Below are positions 20,819 to 30,544 of a stretch of 64,000 nt of DNA, piece by piece. The notes below the pieces were generated by a model that was given only the letters and a program-made list of their open reading frames with translations, ran no database searches and was not told where the DNA came from. The stretch lies in assembly GCA_958450325.1 (NCBI GenBank), contig OY288243.1, positions 48,562,878 through 48,626,877 of the forward strand. Direction: 5' to 3'. Made by a program: the position numbers and the translations under genes. Each line of letters begins with the position of its first letter. Position 1 is the stretch's first letter. Source of the DNA: Agrostemma githago. Taxonomy: Eukaryota; Streptophyta; Magnoliopsida; Caryophyllales; Caryophyllaceae.

Positions 20819-21610
20819 TTAGACTTTTCCGAGAAACCCTCTTATCTCCTTTTCGGTTTTAGGGGGCTGCATCTCGGTGATGGCCTTGATTTTGGCTGGA
20901 TCGACCTCGATACCTCGTTGGCTAACGATATGACCCAGTAATTTGTCGGATGTTACCCCGAAACTGCATTTCTGAGGGTTTAGCCTCATGTTGTATTTGC
21001 GTAGTCGGGTGAAGAACTTTCTCAGGGCGGTGATGTGACCATCCCTGTCTTTGGATTTGACGATCATATCGTCTACATAGACTTCCACTTCCTTATGCAT
21101 CATGTCATGCAATAAAGTTGTGGCGGTTCTTTGGTAGGTGGCCCCGGCATTGATGAGACCAAATGGCATAACAGTATAGCAATAAGTACCCCAAGGTGTG
21201 ATGAAGGTGGTCTTATCCATATCTTCTTCTGCCATTTTTATCTGGTTATATCCCGCATACCCGTCCATAAATGATAGAAGGGCATGATCAGCTGTGTTAT
21301 CCACCAGTATATCGATGTGTGGTAATGGAAAATTGTCTTTCGGGCTCGCCTTGTTAAGATCCCGAAAGTCTACACAGACACGAACCTTACCATCCTTTTT
21401 AGGGACTGGTACTATGTTTGCAACCCGAACTGGATACTCGGAGACTCGTATGAACCCAGCCTTGAATTGTTTATCGACTACCTCCTTGACTTTGAGAGAC
21501 CATTCGGGCCTCATGCGTCGGAGTTTTTGTTTAACCGGCTTGAACCCTTCCTTGATCGGTATATGGTGCTCGGCTATTTCGCGATCGATCCCTGGCATGT
21601 CCTTGTAGGA
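20819..21610 (-). pseudogene. pol: Reverse transcriptase of element C pol
   Basis: Contains the RT core: VPKKDGKVRVCVDFRDLN, FMDGYAGYNQI with the first catalytic Asp, FGLINAGATYQR and the catalytic YVDD box near residue 174. The catalytic residues are intact. A TAA at 20819-20821 replaces what is normally Gln or Asn in a conserved FLGxLxYISRF stretch, and a TAG lies just upstream at 21611-21613. Both are in frame with the rest of pol, so simple base changes would explain them. Confidence 0.92.
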
Positions 21611-22699
21611 CTATGCGAAGACGTCTTTGAATTCTTGAAGGAGAACTATGAATTGTTGTTTCTCCTCGGGATCTAAGGATAATCCTATCTTAAGCATCTG
21701 AGGTTCTAAGGTTGTTCCCACGTTGATGGATTCGGTTTCTTCGATTACCGGATTGCGGGATTCCCTTTGCTCTAGTTGCTCGATCAGATGTGGAGGCAAG
21801 GATACCTGTTCGTCGGGCTTCTCAATGTCATTACACATAAAATTTTTGAAATTGAGAAAGTTTTGAAAATGAGACAAGTCGTAAGCAGAACGGTTGTTAT
21901 TATTGATCATAAATTGGGAAAAGAGCTCGAAAAGAGCTGCCATCTGATCACTAGTCAGTGGCGGGATAGGTAGAGTGCCCGGGACAGACCCCGAGGCACC
22001 AGGAATGGCTAAAGGGAGAGGAGGAGTTACAGGATTGACCCTAGCACCAGACTCACTAGACTCAATCTTAGACTCTGACTCGGACTCCGACTCAGACTCA
22101 GACTCAGATTCTGGCATCTCTTCTTCCCCTGTGATCAGCTTGTAAGTTCTTCCTTGACTGTCAGTCCATTTGACAGTTTTCCTCCAAGCTCTGGTCCCAG
22201 ACCCGACTTCTGAGATTAGCTTAGACGGGTCAAAGGTGCGACTGCGGAGAATGAGGCTGACTAGCTCTTCCTTCGGTGTTGGGACCGCGAGTTCCTCTCC
22301 AAAAAGTAGCCCTAGCGCGGGCTCGACATTCTTAGCATCTTCGGCCTGGATGAGAGCGAAGATGTCATCCGGTATGTAGTTGCAGTCCTGGGCCAAGTGG
22401 GTCCCAGGGCGTGTGGTGGTAGGCCGATACAGGCCGGTTTGGACAGTCTCGAACACTGGAGTGACGAAGATAACCTTACCGGTTTCAGTTTGGCCTATGT
22501 TTTCCGGAGTTAGGGTGTAGCCCAAGCCGGTTTGAGTCCTCCCATTGTCCAGAACTTCGAGAATTTTTCCTGCAGGGAGATCGGGCCTCGATGTAACCCC
22601 TGGTAGAAAGCCCAGATTCTGCAACATCCGGTCAAGGTGGACCGTGAAGTAAGGACGGAAGAGTTGGTCTTCTTCGATGGCCCCTACGAAGTGACCCCC
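21611..22699 (-). pseudogene. pol: Protease-RT linker of element C pol
   Basis: About 340 codons in one frame. The start of the natural frame is upstream of the first Met (22627), at the frameshift near 22695. The middle has a Ser/Glu repeat tract (22070-22110, alternating SE), Pro-rich sequence and a stretch leading to EEKQQFIVLLQEFKDVFA. It ends at TAG 21611-21613, where relatives have Trp (FAWSYxDMPG). No catalytic domain is recognised here. Confidence 0.75.
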
Positions 22700-23348
22700 A
22701 GAGATCGGTGCGGCCCGAGGTGTTGCAGTTAGCCACAGTCATAGGTGTGGCTTCTATAGTGATGACGGTGTCATGCAAAGGTAGTTTGATTTTCCGATGC
22801 AAAGTGGAGGATACAGCCCTGGTCGCGTGGATCCAAGGTCTTCCCAAAAGAAGGTTGAAGGAAGAAGTCACGTCGATCACTTGGAACTCCAGCTCTTTCT
22901 CTATCGGGCCCGTTATGATAGTGAGTTTTGTAGCTCCGGCTACTGACTTTGGGCTTCCGTCAAAAGCCTGTATGGTTTGAGCTGTAGGAATGTAGTCGGC
23001 CTCGGTGATGCCGAGGGCTTTGGCGGTCCTCAAGGGGAGGACATTGACTGCTGACCCGTCGTCAATTAGGGTCATGGGTAGGTACTTTCCACGGTAGATG
23101 ACCGTGATGAAGAGGGCCATGTTGTGGGCTGGCCCAAATGGTGGTAGATCAGCATTGGAGAAGGTGATTAGTGGGCCTTCCTCTATGGATCTCCCTTTTA
23201 GGTGGGGCAGGACCTTGGCTACCATTTCAGCTGGTGTAGCCATGGAGTCGATTTTGACTTGATCGAGGGCCTTAGTGAGTGCCTCTCGATGTTCTTGAGA
23301 GCTAACTAGGAGTTGCCATATAGAGAGGTCAACTCGAGTCTTGCTTAG
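22700..23348 (-). pseudogene. pol: Aspartic protease of element C
   Basis: Frame is shared with gag. The active-site region is LIDDGSAVNVLP, with Asp-Asp-Gly-Ser replacing the common Asp-Thr/Ser-Gly. The second conserved strand motif is LLGRPWIHATRAV. The frame runs without a stop from the gag terminator to a run of five C (22695-22699 on the plus strand), after which the reading frame changes, most simply by an indel in the run. First Met is at 23243, but the preceding 35 codons are also open and pol-like. Confidence 0.85.
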
Positions 23349-24803
23349 CTATTTTACAAGAACCTTTTCAGCAGTTGGCTCTTCTGGGGCGGGCTCCACC
23401 TTAAGTGGTTCGACAATGATGAGGGCTTGACTAGTGGCTAAGGCCTTGGACTTAACCTTCTGAATCTCCTCGGGTGTGATGGGGACAGCTTCCCCTTTGG
23501 TGAGGTAGACATCGTCTTCGTCATCGCACCAGATCCCGTTTATTTGCGGGATAAATGGAGAAATGAGGTGTGAGCAATCCATTATTTCCCCGGAAAAGAT
23601 GGCGTGAGTGGCTAACGGGTTGTCCTTGTTGTTGGGTTTACCCCAGGGCAAAGGAATTTTCCCGCTCTCAATGAGATCTTGGATAAGGTGCTTTAGCTTC
23701 CAACATTTCTCGGTATCGTGCCCCTTACCACGATGATAGTGACAGTAGGCCTGGAGGTTGTAGGCCTTGGAGCGACGTTCGACCGGGATATCAGGTGTTG
23801 GGCCTATCGGGGTGATCAGGCCTTTCGATGATAACCTCTGAAGGGCGTTTTCATAGGTAGTGCCTATGTCGGTGAATACCCGGGGAGTTCTAGTCTTCTG
23901 GGATGAGGTATCGAGTGCATTTACCTCATCAAAAATGCTACGAGTGGCAGCAGTAGTAGTGGGCTTGCTTGTTGATGAGCTAGCCCCTTGGTATCCCTTA
24001 GTGGAGGCCTTAGTGAGGCTTTCCAATCTTAAATCATCCTCGATTCTTGTTCCCATTTCAGTTAGGATCGCGAAGCTAGGTACGATGGCATACCGGAGAT
24101 GGACCCGGTAAGCTGGAAGGAGGTTCTTGACGAAGGCTTCAACCAGCACTTTTTCACTGGGCTTATCGACCAGTTTGACGCTTTCAGCCCTCCAGAGTTG
24201 AAGGTATTTTGTGAATCCTTCCTTAGGTTCCTGGGCCATTACTTCCAGGGTGCGCATAGTGGTCTGGATCTCCGTGTTGTCGGCGTAATTCCGAGCGAAT
24301 TCCGTTGCCACGTCATCCCAAGTTTTGTATTTCTTGGAATCGAGCCGGTAGTACCAGGCCCTTCGGTGCTTCTCGAGAGATGAAGCGAACAGGTTCTTGA
24401 ACATGCTGGACTTAACCCCTTTAAGGGCCATAAACTCCTTGAAAGCCCGGATATGGTGGACCGGGTCTTCAGTACCCTCGAACATTGGTAGACCCGTCAG
24501 GTTGAGGTTGGCGGCTAGTTCATCGGTGAGTGGGGTGTAGGTCCTAGCATTCTCCGTATGGATGGAGCTTTGGGTTGTCAGATGGACCTGTTCTTGCAGT
24601 TTGTGGACTGCGCTGGCTAATTCAGCTAAAGGCCCAGTAGTATCGACACTGCCACTAGGAGTTCCCTGTTCTATGGCACTTACTCGGGTGAGGATGGAGA
24701 TCTGGTCCCCTCTCATTGATGTGATCATGTTCTCTAGCTTAGTCAATGAGGACTTCAATTCGTCTACGGCTTGTTGCGTCATGGCTCGAGTGTGGGGTGG
24801 CAT
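23349..24803 (-). CDS. gag: Gag polyprotein of element C
   Basis: An intact frame of 484 residues. The N-terminus is a predicted coiled coil (LTKLENMITSMRGDQISILT). The capsid-like retrotransposon gag domain lies around residues 95-240, with GTEDPVHHIRAFKEFMALKG, RAWYYRLD and FARNYADN. One zinc motif C-x2-H-x4-H-x4-C (CHYHRGKGHDTEKC) lies around residue 355. Gag packages the element RNA and forms particles. Start is ATG 24803, the first in frame after the leader, matching the place of the A and B starts. The frame ends at TAG 23349-23351 but continues in the same frame into protease, so pol expression would need readthrough, or the TAG is a mutation. Confidence 0.9.
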   Translation of the reverse strand: MPPHTRAMTQQAVDELKSSLTKLENMITSMRGDQISILTRVSAIEQGTPSGSVDTTGPLAELASAVHKLQEQVHLTTQSSIHTENARTYTPLTDELAANLNLTGLPMFEGTEDPVHHIRAFKEFMALKGVKSSMFKNLFASSLEKHRRAWYYRLDSKKYKTWDDVATEFARNYADNTEIQTTMRTLEVMAQEPKEGFTKYLQLWRAESVKLVDKPSEKVLVEAFVKNLLPAYRVHLRYAIVPSFAILTEMGTRIEDDLRLESLTKASTKGYQGASSSTSKPTTTAATRSIFDEVNALDTSSQKTRTPRVFTDIGTTYENALQRLSSKGLITPIGPTPDIPVERRSKAYNLQAYCHYHRGKGHDTEKCWKLKHLIQDLIESGKIPLPWGKPNNKDNPLATHAIFSGEIMDCSHLISPFIPQINGIWCDDEDDVYLTKGEAVPITPEEIQKVKSKALATSQALIIVEPLKVEPAPEEPTAEKVLVK

Positions 24804-25836
24804 GTCTGTAAGGGCACCGCGTAATCAGTAACTGACCCAGATCTTAGAATCAAAAGTACATCCCAAGCAAGGAAAAGACTAAACTAGAAGAAGACCGGAG
24901 ACTGACTTCTAGACGGATGACGCGCGGATGGTGGGCCTTCCTTAGGATTCGACGAAGTGGGCCTAGTCCTGTTCGAAGGAAGGTCTACGTGAGAATTCCC
25001 CAGACTTTGGACTCGAGTGTATAAACGGGCTTCCCTTTGTAGGAGTCTGTCCTACGAAGGTGGGCCGTGCCTTGACAAGTAAGGCGGACTAGGATGGGGT
25101 TGAAACCCGTGATATAAGATCGACGGAGTTTCGACGCTATAGATTCTAACTTATGACAAGACCCGACACTGCTAAATACGGGAAGTCCTAAGAAGAAAAG
25201 GGTTTTGAAAAGTGAATTTGAATTTGAAAACCGAGCAAAGTCGGATTGGAAGACCCAAATTTTTTTGGAAACCGAGAAAAAGGGTTATCGGGCCGAGATT
25301 TCGGGCTTTTTTTTTTGAAAAGGTTTGGACAGCATATCGGCTAAAAATAGGCTATTTTGAGTCAAAATCATAAGTCCTAAATTCGGCAGCTTTCCGGGTT
25401 TTGAAAAAGGATGGGTTTGAAAAAGATGTAAATTTTTCGAAAATGAGGGTTTTAGAAAAAGACCAAAGAAGATCAAGTAGCATGTAGTCACGGAAACAGT
25501 ATAACGACGCCATGTATGCTCTTAGTCTAAGTCTCGGTCGGTCAAATAAGGTCTATACCAACAACGATCGCATTCTCGCAAATCAGGACGGACCTCCTAA
25601 GCCGAGTTGGTCTTAGAATCTGCCGTAAAACCCATGCGAGTTCCGCCATCTTAGTCTTTAGTGCATCCAAGTAGAAATGCACCGTGGTATAGTGGGACGT
25701 CCGTCACAAGTAACCGGCCCGGGATAGAACGGGGTTATGCATGAACCATTGAACTAAAACGTGTACATTACTAATCGAACGATTTCTTTTTGAGTCTCAC
25801 CCTGAGGATGCCGATGGTAAGTGACACATCAGTTAA
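24804..25836 (-). other. Leader of element C
   Basis: About 1.0 kb between PBS and gag. No ORF worth calling. It contains A/T runs of the GGTTTTGAAAAG kind on the plus strand, like the leaders of A and B, but little direct similarity to them. Confidence 0.65.
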
Positions 25837-25854
25837 TCCCCAGCGGAGTCGCCA
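25837..25854 (-). other. Primer-binding site of element C
   Basis: The minus strand TGGCGACTCCGCTGGGGA lies three bases after the 5' LTR end. 17 of these positions are shared with the PBS of element A despite unrelated LTR starts. The tRNA is not assigned. Confidence 0.8.
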
Positions 25855-25857
25855 AAT

Positions 25858-28248
25858 TGTGGACATGACATAGGTCCACCCCGACGCGGCGAAGCGCGGG
25901 TTTTGGGGAGGCGATGGAATTTCCATATGAGATGGATCGAATAGAATTTTAAATCGAAGTAGGAGTCGCCACCGAATTTTATGGTTATTCGGAACCATTC
26001 GAACCCACTCTATGTGGGCCATACTTAAAGCCTGGCCCATTTCCGATGTCAGAGTTTATCGGGTTCGTCCCTTAGCATTACGATACCGATGCCGACTTGA
26101 GCGGTTAATCGTATATTGAATGACTCTCGTTGCCAATGGTTTCGGACATCTGGAAACCACGGTTCTGAGTAAGGAGTGAGGGTACGTGTTGGGAAGTTCA
26201 GCGAGAACACCCAACCCCGCCCGCACTTAGCGGCCTTTACTAAGATATCGTTCGGTTTTGTGTACACGCGTTAGTTCGACGATTGAATGATATGCAGAGA
26301 TTATTTTCCTAAGACATGTGAGGAAAAATAAATGAGTTGCTAAGTCGTTTAATGCATGTTAAACTAATAACGTCAAAGTTATTTTAGCATGTGAATCCGT
26401 TTTAGTCTAATAAAACGATAAAAAGAATAAAGCGCTACAAACAAAGAGCAAACGAGTTAGTAACGATGAATAATAATATAGGAAATAAATATATGAAATC
26501 GAGAAAATAAAAATCAATCGAAATCTGAAAAATATTGTTAAAACGCGGTTTTCTATAAAAAACGAAGTTCGAAAAATAATAAAAAAGAACGAAAAGGGGC
26601 ACGCTTGGACAGTCTGTCGCGCGACTCGCCCAGGGCTCAGGCGGGTCGCGTGGCGGCCTGATTTCGACGACGGTTTTCGGAAAAATTTTAATTAAATCGC
26701 GTACGAATATCGCATAATTCGTACTCGACTTAATATTCTTGATATTCGTTATATTCGATAGTTGACTATCAAATATTTGGAATAGTTTTGGAAAAGATAA
26801 ATTTTGAAATCGTTTCGTAGGATAATAAAAATAAAACGATCGAAGAACTAAAAAGGAGCGCGGGTTTCAGACTCGTGCGCGAGTCGCCTGCAAGGGGCGC
26901 GACTCGCGTGCGGGCCTGTCCCGGTTTCGCTCGTTGTTCGAAAAATTTGATAAACCGCGTACAAATATGAATTAATTTGTGCTCGGTTTATATTTTCGAT
27001 ATTCGTCGTATTCGATATTCGATTATGAAATCGATATCGAATAGTCGGAATAATTTTAGAAAAGGTTTTGAGAAAAAGTTTGTTTTTGAACGAAAAGTAA
27101 AAAAAAGAATTTTGAACGAAAAGTTGTAAAAAAAGGGTTTTGAATAAAAAATGTAACGATATCGTCGAAAACTTAATATAATTCTTTTTGATATGATATT
27201 CGATTATATAGAATCGATATCATATTTTAAGAATATTCGATATATAAAAATAGTTTTTAGTAGTATCGATATTAGAAAATAAAAAAGACCGACGAAAGAC
27301 CCATAATAATAAAAAAAGACGAGGAGAAGGGAAGAGAAGAAAGAGAGACGGGATTGATTTACACCCTCAACCTACATGCTTTGTTTTCCCGGGATAAGGC
27401 TCATCGGGAAGTGGCTTAGATTTGGGAGCGTCGAGATGATGAGGATGAGTTAAGGTGTATCGGTTTGGGTGGTTTGGGACGCCGGGTTTGGTGTATGGTC
27501 GGGGCTTCGAGGCTTCGGGAAAAGGTGTCGGGATTTTCTAACTATCGAGGATGTATGTAAACCGTGTTATAAGGCTGTTTTTTCGGTGTGATGGGTGTGT
27601 AAAAACCGTGTGTATTGGCTGAAAAAACGTTGTCTTTTGTGTTGGACGGGAGGTCCTATTTATAGGGAGTTTCCGACCTTGGTTTAGGAGAGTTTGAATA
27701 CCGCTTAGGATAGGAAACGTAGGAGTTTGAGGAGCATAAGAATTCCGCTTTCTAGGCCAAGAAGAAAGGGCATATCGGCTGGTTGGGGGTGTTTCGGCTG
27801 AGTATTTGGTACTCAGTCGATGTCTGATTCGGTTTCCGGATAGAATTCCTACTTGAGGTCGAATTCTACCTTTAACGGAATTGTTTAATGCTTTTAATGA
27901 ATCTGAAATTTTGTAGGAATTTGGGTTGGAATCAACCGTGTGAGTGTCACGGATGACTCACATGTCTCGGGAAAATCTTTGATCGGGTTTTGACTCGGTC
28001 GCTAAAAGACGGTTTTACCCCTGGTGACGATTTCGACCCAAATTAGTGTTATTTGACTCGAAACGACCCACTGGGCCTGAATTTGAGGTTGGTTTTGTAA
28101 GATTTGTACTCCTTAAAAAGTCTAAATCAAATGTCCATGATTACAAGCCCATATCCGAGTCTATCAAAGCACGTTTACGTCCGATCATCATCGGGTGTTT
28201 GGCGGGAACTATTATAGGCACCTGGCGGTCAAAATGTGGGTGTCTACA
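25858..28248 (-). repeat. Element C 5' LTR (2391 bp)
   Basis: Pairs with 13205-15599. Starts TGTGGACATGAC and ends GTGTCTACA. The gag-pol promoter in this copy is at 27657-27664. Confidence 0.97.
27657..27664 (-). promoter_or_regulatory. TATA box in element C 5' LTR
   Basis: TATAAATA on the minus strand, in the LTR upstream of gag, so this is the copy expected to drive the genomic RNA. Confidence 0.7.
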
Positions 28249-28253
28249 CCTTC
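28249..28253. repeat. Target-site duplication of element C, right copy (CCTTC)
   Basis: Identical to 13200-13204 and directly after GTGTCTACA. Removing element C joins the two halves of the element B gag. Confidence 0.95.
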
Positions 28254-29161
28254 CCCATTATCTTGGAGAATACTTCCTTTTTAATATCATCCTCCAGGCG
28301 TATTCCTTAGGTGGATAGCTCCTTAAAGGTGTGGACGTTTTGGTACCTAAGATGGGAGGCGTAGGTTGGCCTAAGGTTATTGACGAATTTTTCTACTAAA
28401 GTGGCTTTGTCCGGGTGGTTTATTAGGTGGGTACTGACCCTTCTCCATCTGGTCAGGAATTCTGAGAAACCTTCCTTCTCATTCTCGGAAAGGACCTCGA
28501 GGCTTCTAATGGTGACTTGTGTTTTGACGTTATCCGCGTATTGTTTTGCGAATTTTACAGAGATGTCATCCCAGGTGGACACCTTCTTGGGGTCAAGTGA
28601 ATAAAACCACGATCGTGGTGTGTCTCCTAGGGATGAGGGGAATGTCCTAGTGAAGAGGCTAGGCTTGACCCCTTTAATGGCCATGTAATCCTTAAAGGCC
28701 CGGATGTGATTGAGGGGGTCCTCAGTTCCTTTTAACTTGGGTATGTCGGCTAGGGAGAAGTTCTCAAGTAATTGGTCATTCACCATTTCGAACTTCCTAT
28801 GATTTTCGAGGTGGACGTTGTTCCCCTGGTTTAGGCGCATTTGGTTTTTGAGGAAGTCTATGCGGTTCATAGCGGATTGGAGGGTGTCATCCTGAGGCGG
28901 TGTAACGGGATCGCTTCGGATGAGACCAGCGGGTGCCCTACCTAGCGGGGTGGAATTTAAAAGGGCTTCATTGAGGATTCGGGTGTGGTGTTCATCTGAG
29001 GCTTTGTCTTCTAGGTGACCTAAGTGGGAATCTATGCTGTTTACGGACGCGTTTACCGTAATGACCGTGGCCTGTAAGTCCCGGATCAGGTCGGCTAGGG
29101 CTCCTATGGTGTTGTCTGCGGATTGCCCGGCGTTGTCCCCACTGTGGTTGCTTGCGTCCAC
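28254..29161 (-). pseudogene. gag: Gag N-terminal half of element B
   Basis: Starts at ATG 29161 (284 codons to the first stop). The N-terminus is a predicted helix with VNASVNSIDSHLGHLED. The capsid-like domain has GTEDPLNHIRAFKDYMAIKG, SWFYSLDPK and FAKQYADN, closely parallel to element C gag. A TAA at 28307-28309 interrupts it 18 codons before the element C insertion. The frame then continues KKEVFSKIMGK up to the target site. The remainder of gag is at 11908-13204. Confidence 0.85.
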
Positions 29162-30544
29162 GCTTGAATCCCCCGTTATGACTGTGAAAAGGCAATGCTA
29201 ATGAGAAAAGAATTCCTGGATGCTCTATGCACTCGGGAAATGCTCGCGGCTGTAATGAGACCCTTGACTTGCACACATGTGTGGTCACTGGCTTAGGGAT
29301 TGAGGTGTTTTAGGCTCTTGGTGCATTCGGCGAATTGCCTACGGAGTTTTCTGCCTCTGTAACGAGACGATCTGACACGAACCTCGGTGGTGAGGTTTAA
29401 AGAGGACTTCTCGAGGTGAGACGACCTAAAACGTAAAATCTTGAGTAGAGGCGATCCTATTAGCTAACATAGACAGTTAAACACACGGTTGTACGACGTA
29501 AGAGTTTGATCAAGATCCCGGCTCAGGATCACAGAATTTGAGTGTATGTTTCTTTCGAAAACGACCAGTTTTTCAAATTTTGAAAAGGATGGTTTGTGGA
29601 AATAGTGGTGGTGTGACGATATCGTCGGTGGCGTATGAGCGCGTTGCTATGTGGGTGCATCGGAAATGACGACGAAATGCAAATATGTTTTTTTTTTAAA
29701 GGAGCGCATTCCTATTAGGGGAAACGTTTTTTTTTTTAAATAGTTACGTGACGCTTCTATCGAAACTACTATTAATTAGCAAGTTCGATGCCCGCGGGGT
29801 GCGTGAGGCTCGTGATGGAGCGCGAAGTCTGATGACAGTCTTCCTAAAGGTGTGACTAAATCCTTAGCGAGGGATTTAGGCGGTGAATAGTGTTTCTCAT
29901 AAACTTTTGTTTTTTGAAAAAGGACTTTTAATTAGTGACCCACGTTCGTCAGTTGTACTAGCATTAGACGGTGGGGGTGTGCATTGTAAAAAAAGTGTTT
30001 TGAGGGTGTAACCGTTTTGGGTTCCTTGACTTCATTAATTGAAGCTTTGGTTGTGCTAACGGTATGTGTATAAAGTTTTATTTTGAAATAAAATGTGACC
30101 GTGTGGTAGCCTTAACCCCATTAATTGGGAGTTTCGGTTGTGTCAACGGTAATCATTGCTGTTAATAGATTTTAATTTACCAAGGTGATGTCACTAAAAA
30201 CTTTTTTAAAATTAGTGAATGCGAGCTTTGCCATGGTAACGGCGTAAAAAAACATTTTTCTTTTTTAGAAACCATGATTTGGTCGGAGTATTGTTGTTTA
30301 AACGATCGTTTTGGAAAGAGGAGGTATTTTTTGAAAAAAAAACGGAATTGGGTGCGGTTGGATATGTTGGCGTGGTGGAATCCAGATTTTGGTGTTTTAT
30401 TTGGGTTGTATTGTTCAAACACGCTACACATAACTAGGAATGCGTACACTCATGCAGGATGCAGACTCGGGTAGGTTAGGGTAGGCTACCGCCCACGAAT
30501 AGTCTTTACTTAGGCGCTGACAACGATCTGGGGAGATGAGCGTG
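29162..30544 (-). other. Leader of element B
   Basis: Noncoding; aligns with element A 3284-4670. After GTCTTTACTTAGG (about 30502) the A sequence continues for about 400 bases to the PBS, whereas B jumps into the LTR at about 30545. The PBS and LTR edge are therefore deleted. Confidence 0.65.

Larger units (their letters stand above)
13205..28248 (-). mobile_element. Element C: complete-layout Tat/Retand-type LTR retrotransposon, 15.0 kb
   Basis: Both LTRs, five-base target duplication, PBS, PPT and all domains are present in the order gag, protease, RT, RNase H, archaeal-type RNase H, integrase on the minus strand. A convergent antisense PMD gene lies between integrase and the 3' LTR. The two LTRs look nearly identical over 2.39 kb, so the insertion is young. 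Pol nevertheless has two frameshifts and two internal stops, and a stop separates gag from protease. Confidence 0.95.

Noticed and set aside
20140..24831. Plus-strand ORFs opposite gag-pol of element C
   Set aside because: Shadow frames of the conserved minus-strand domains; no start context and no recognisable motif.
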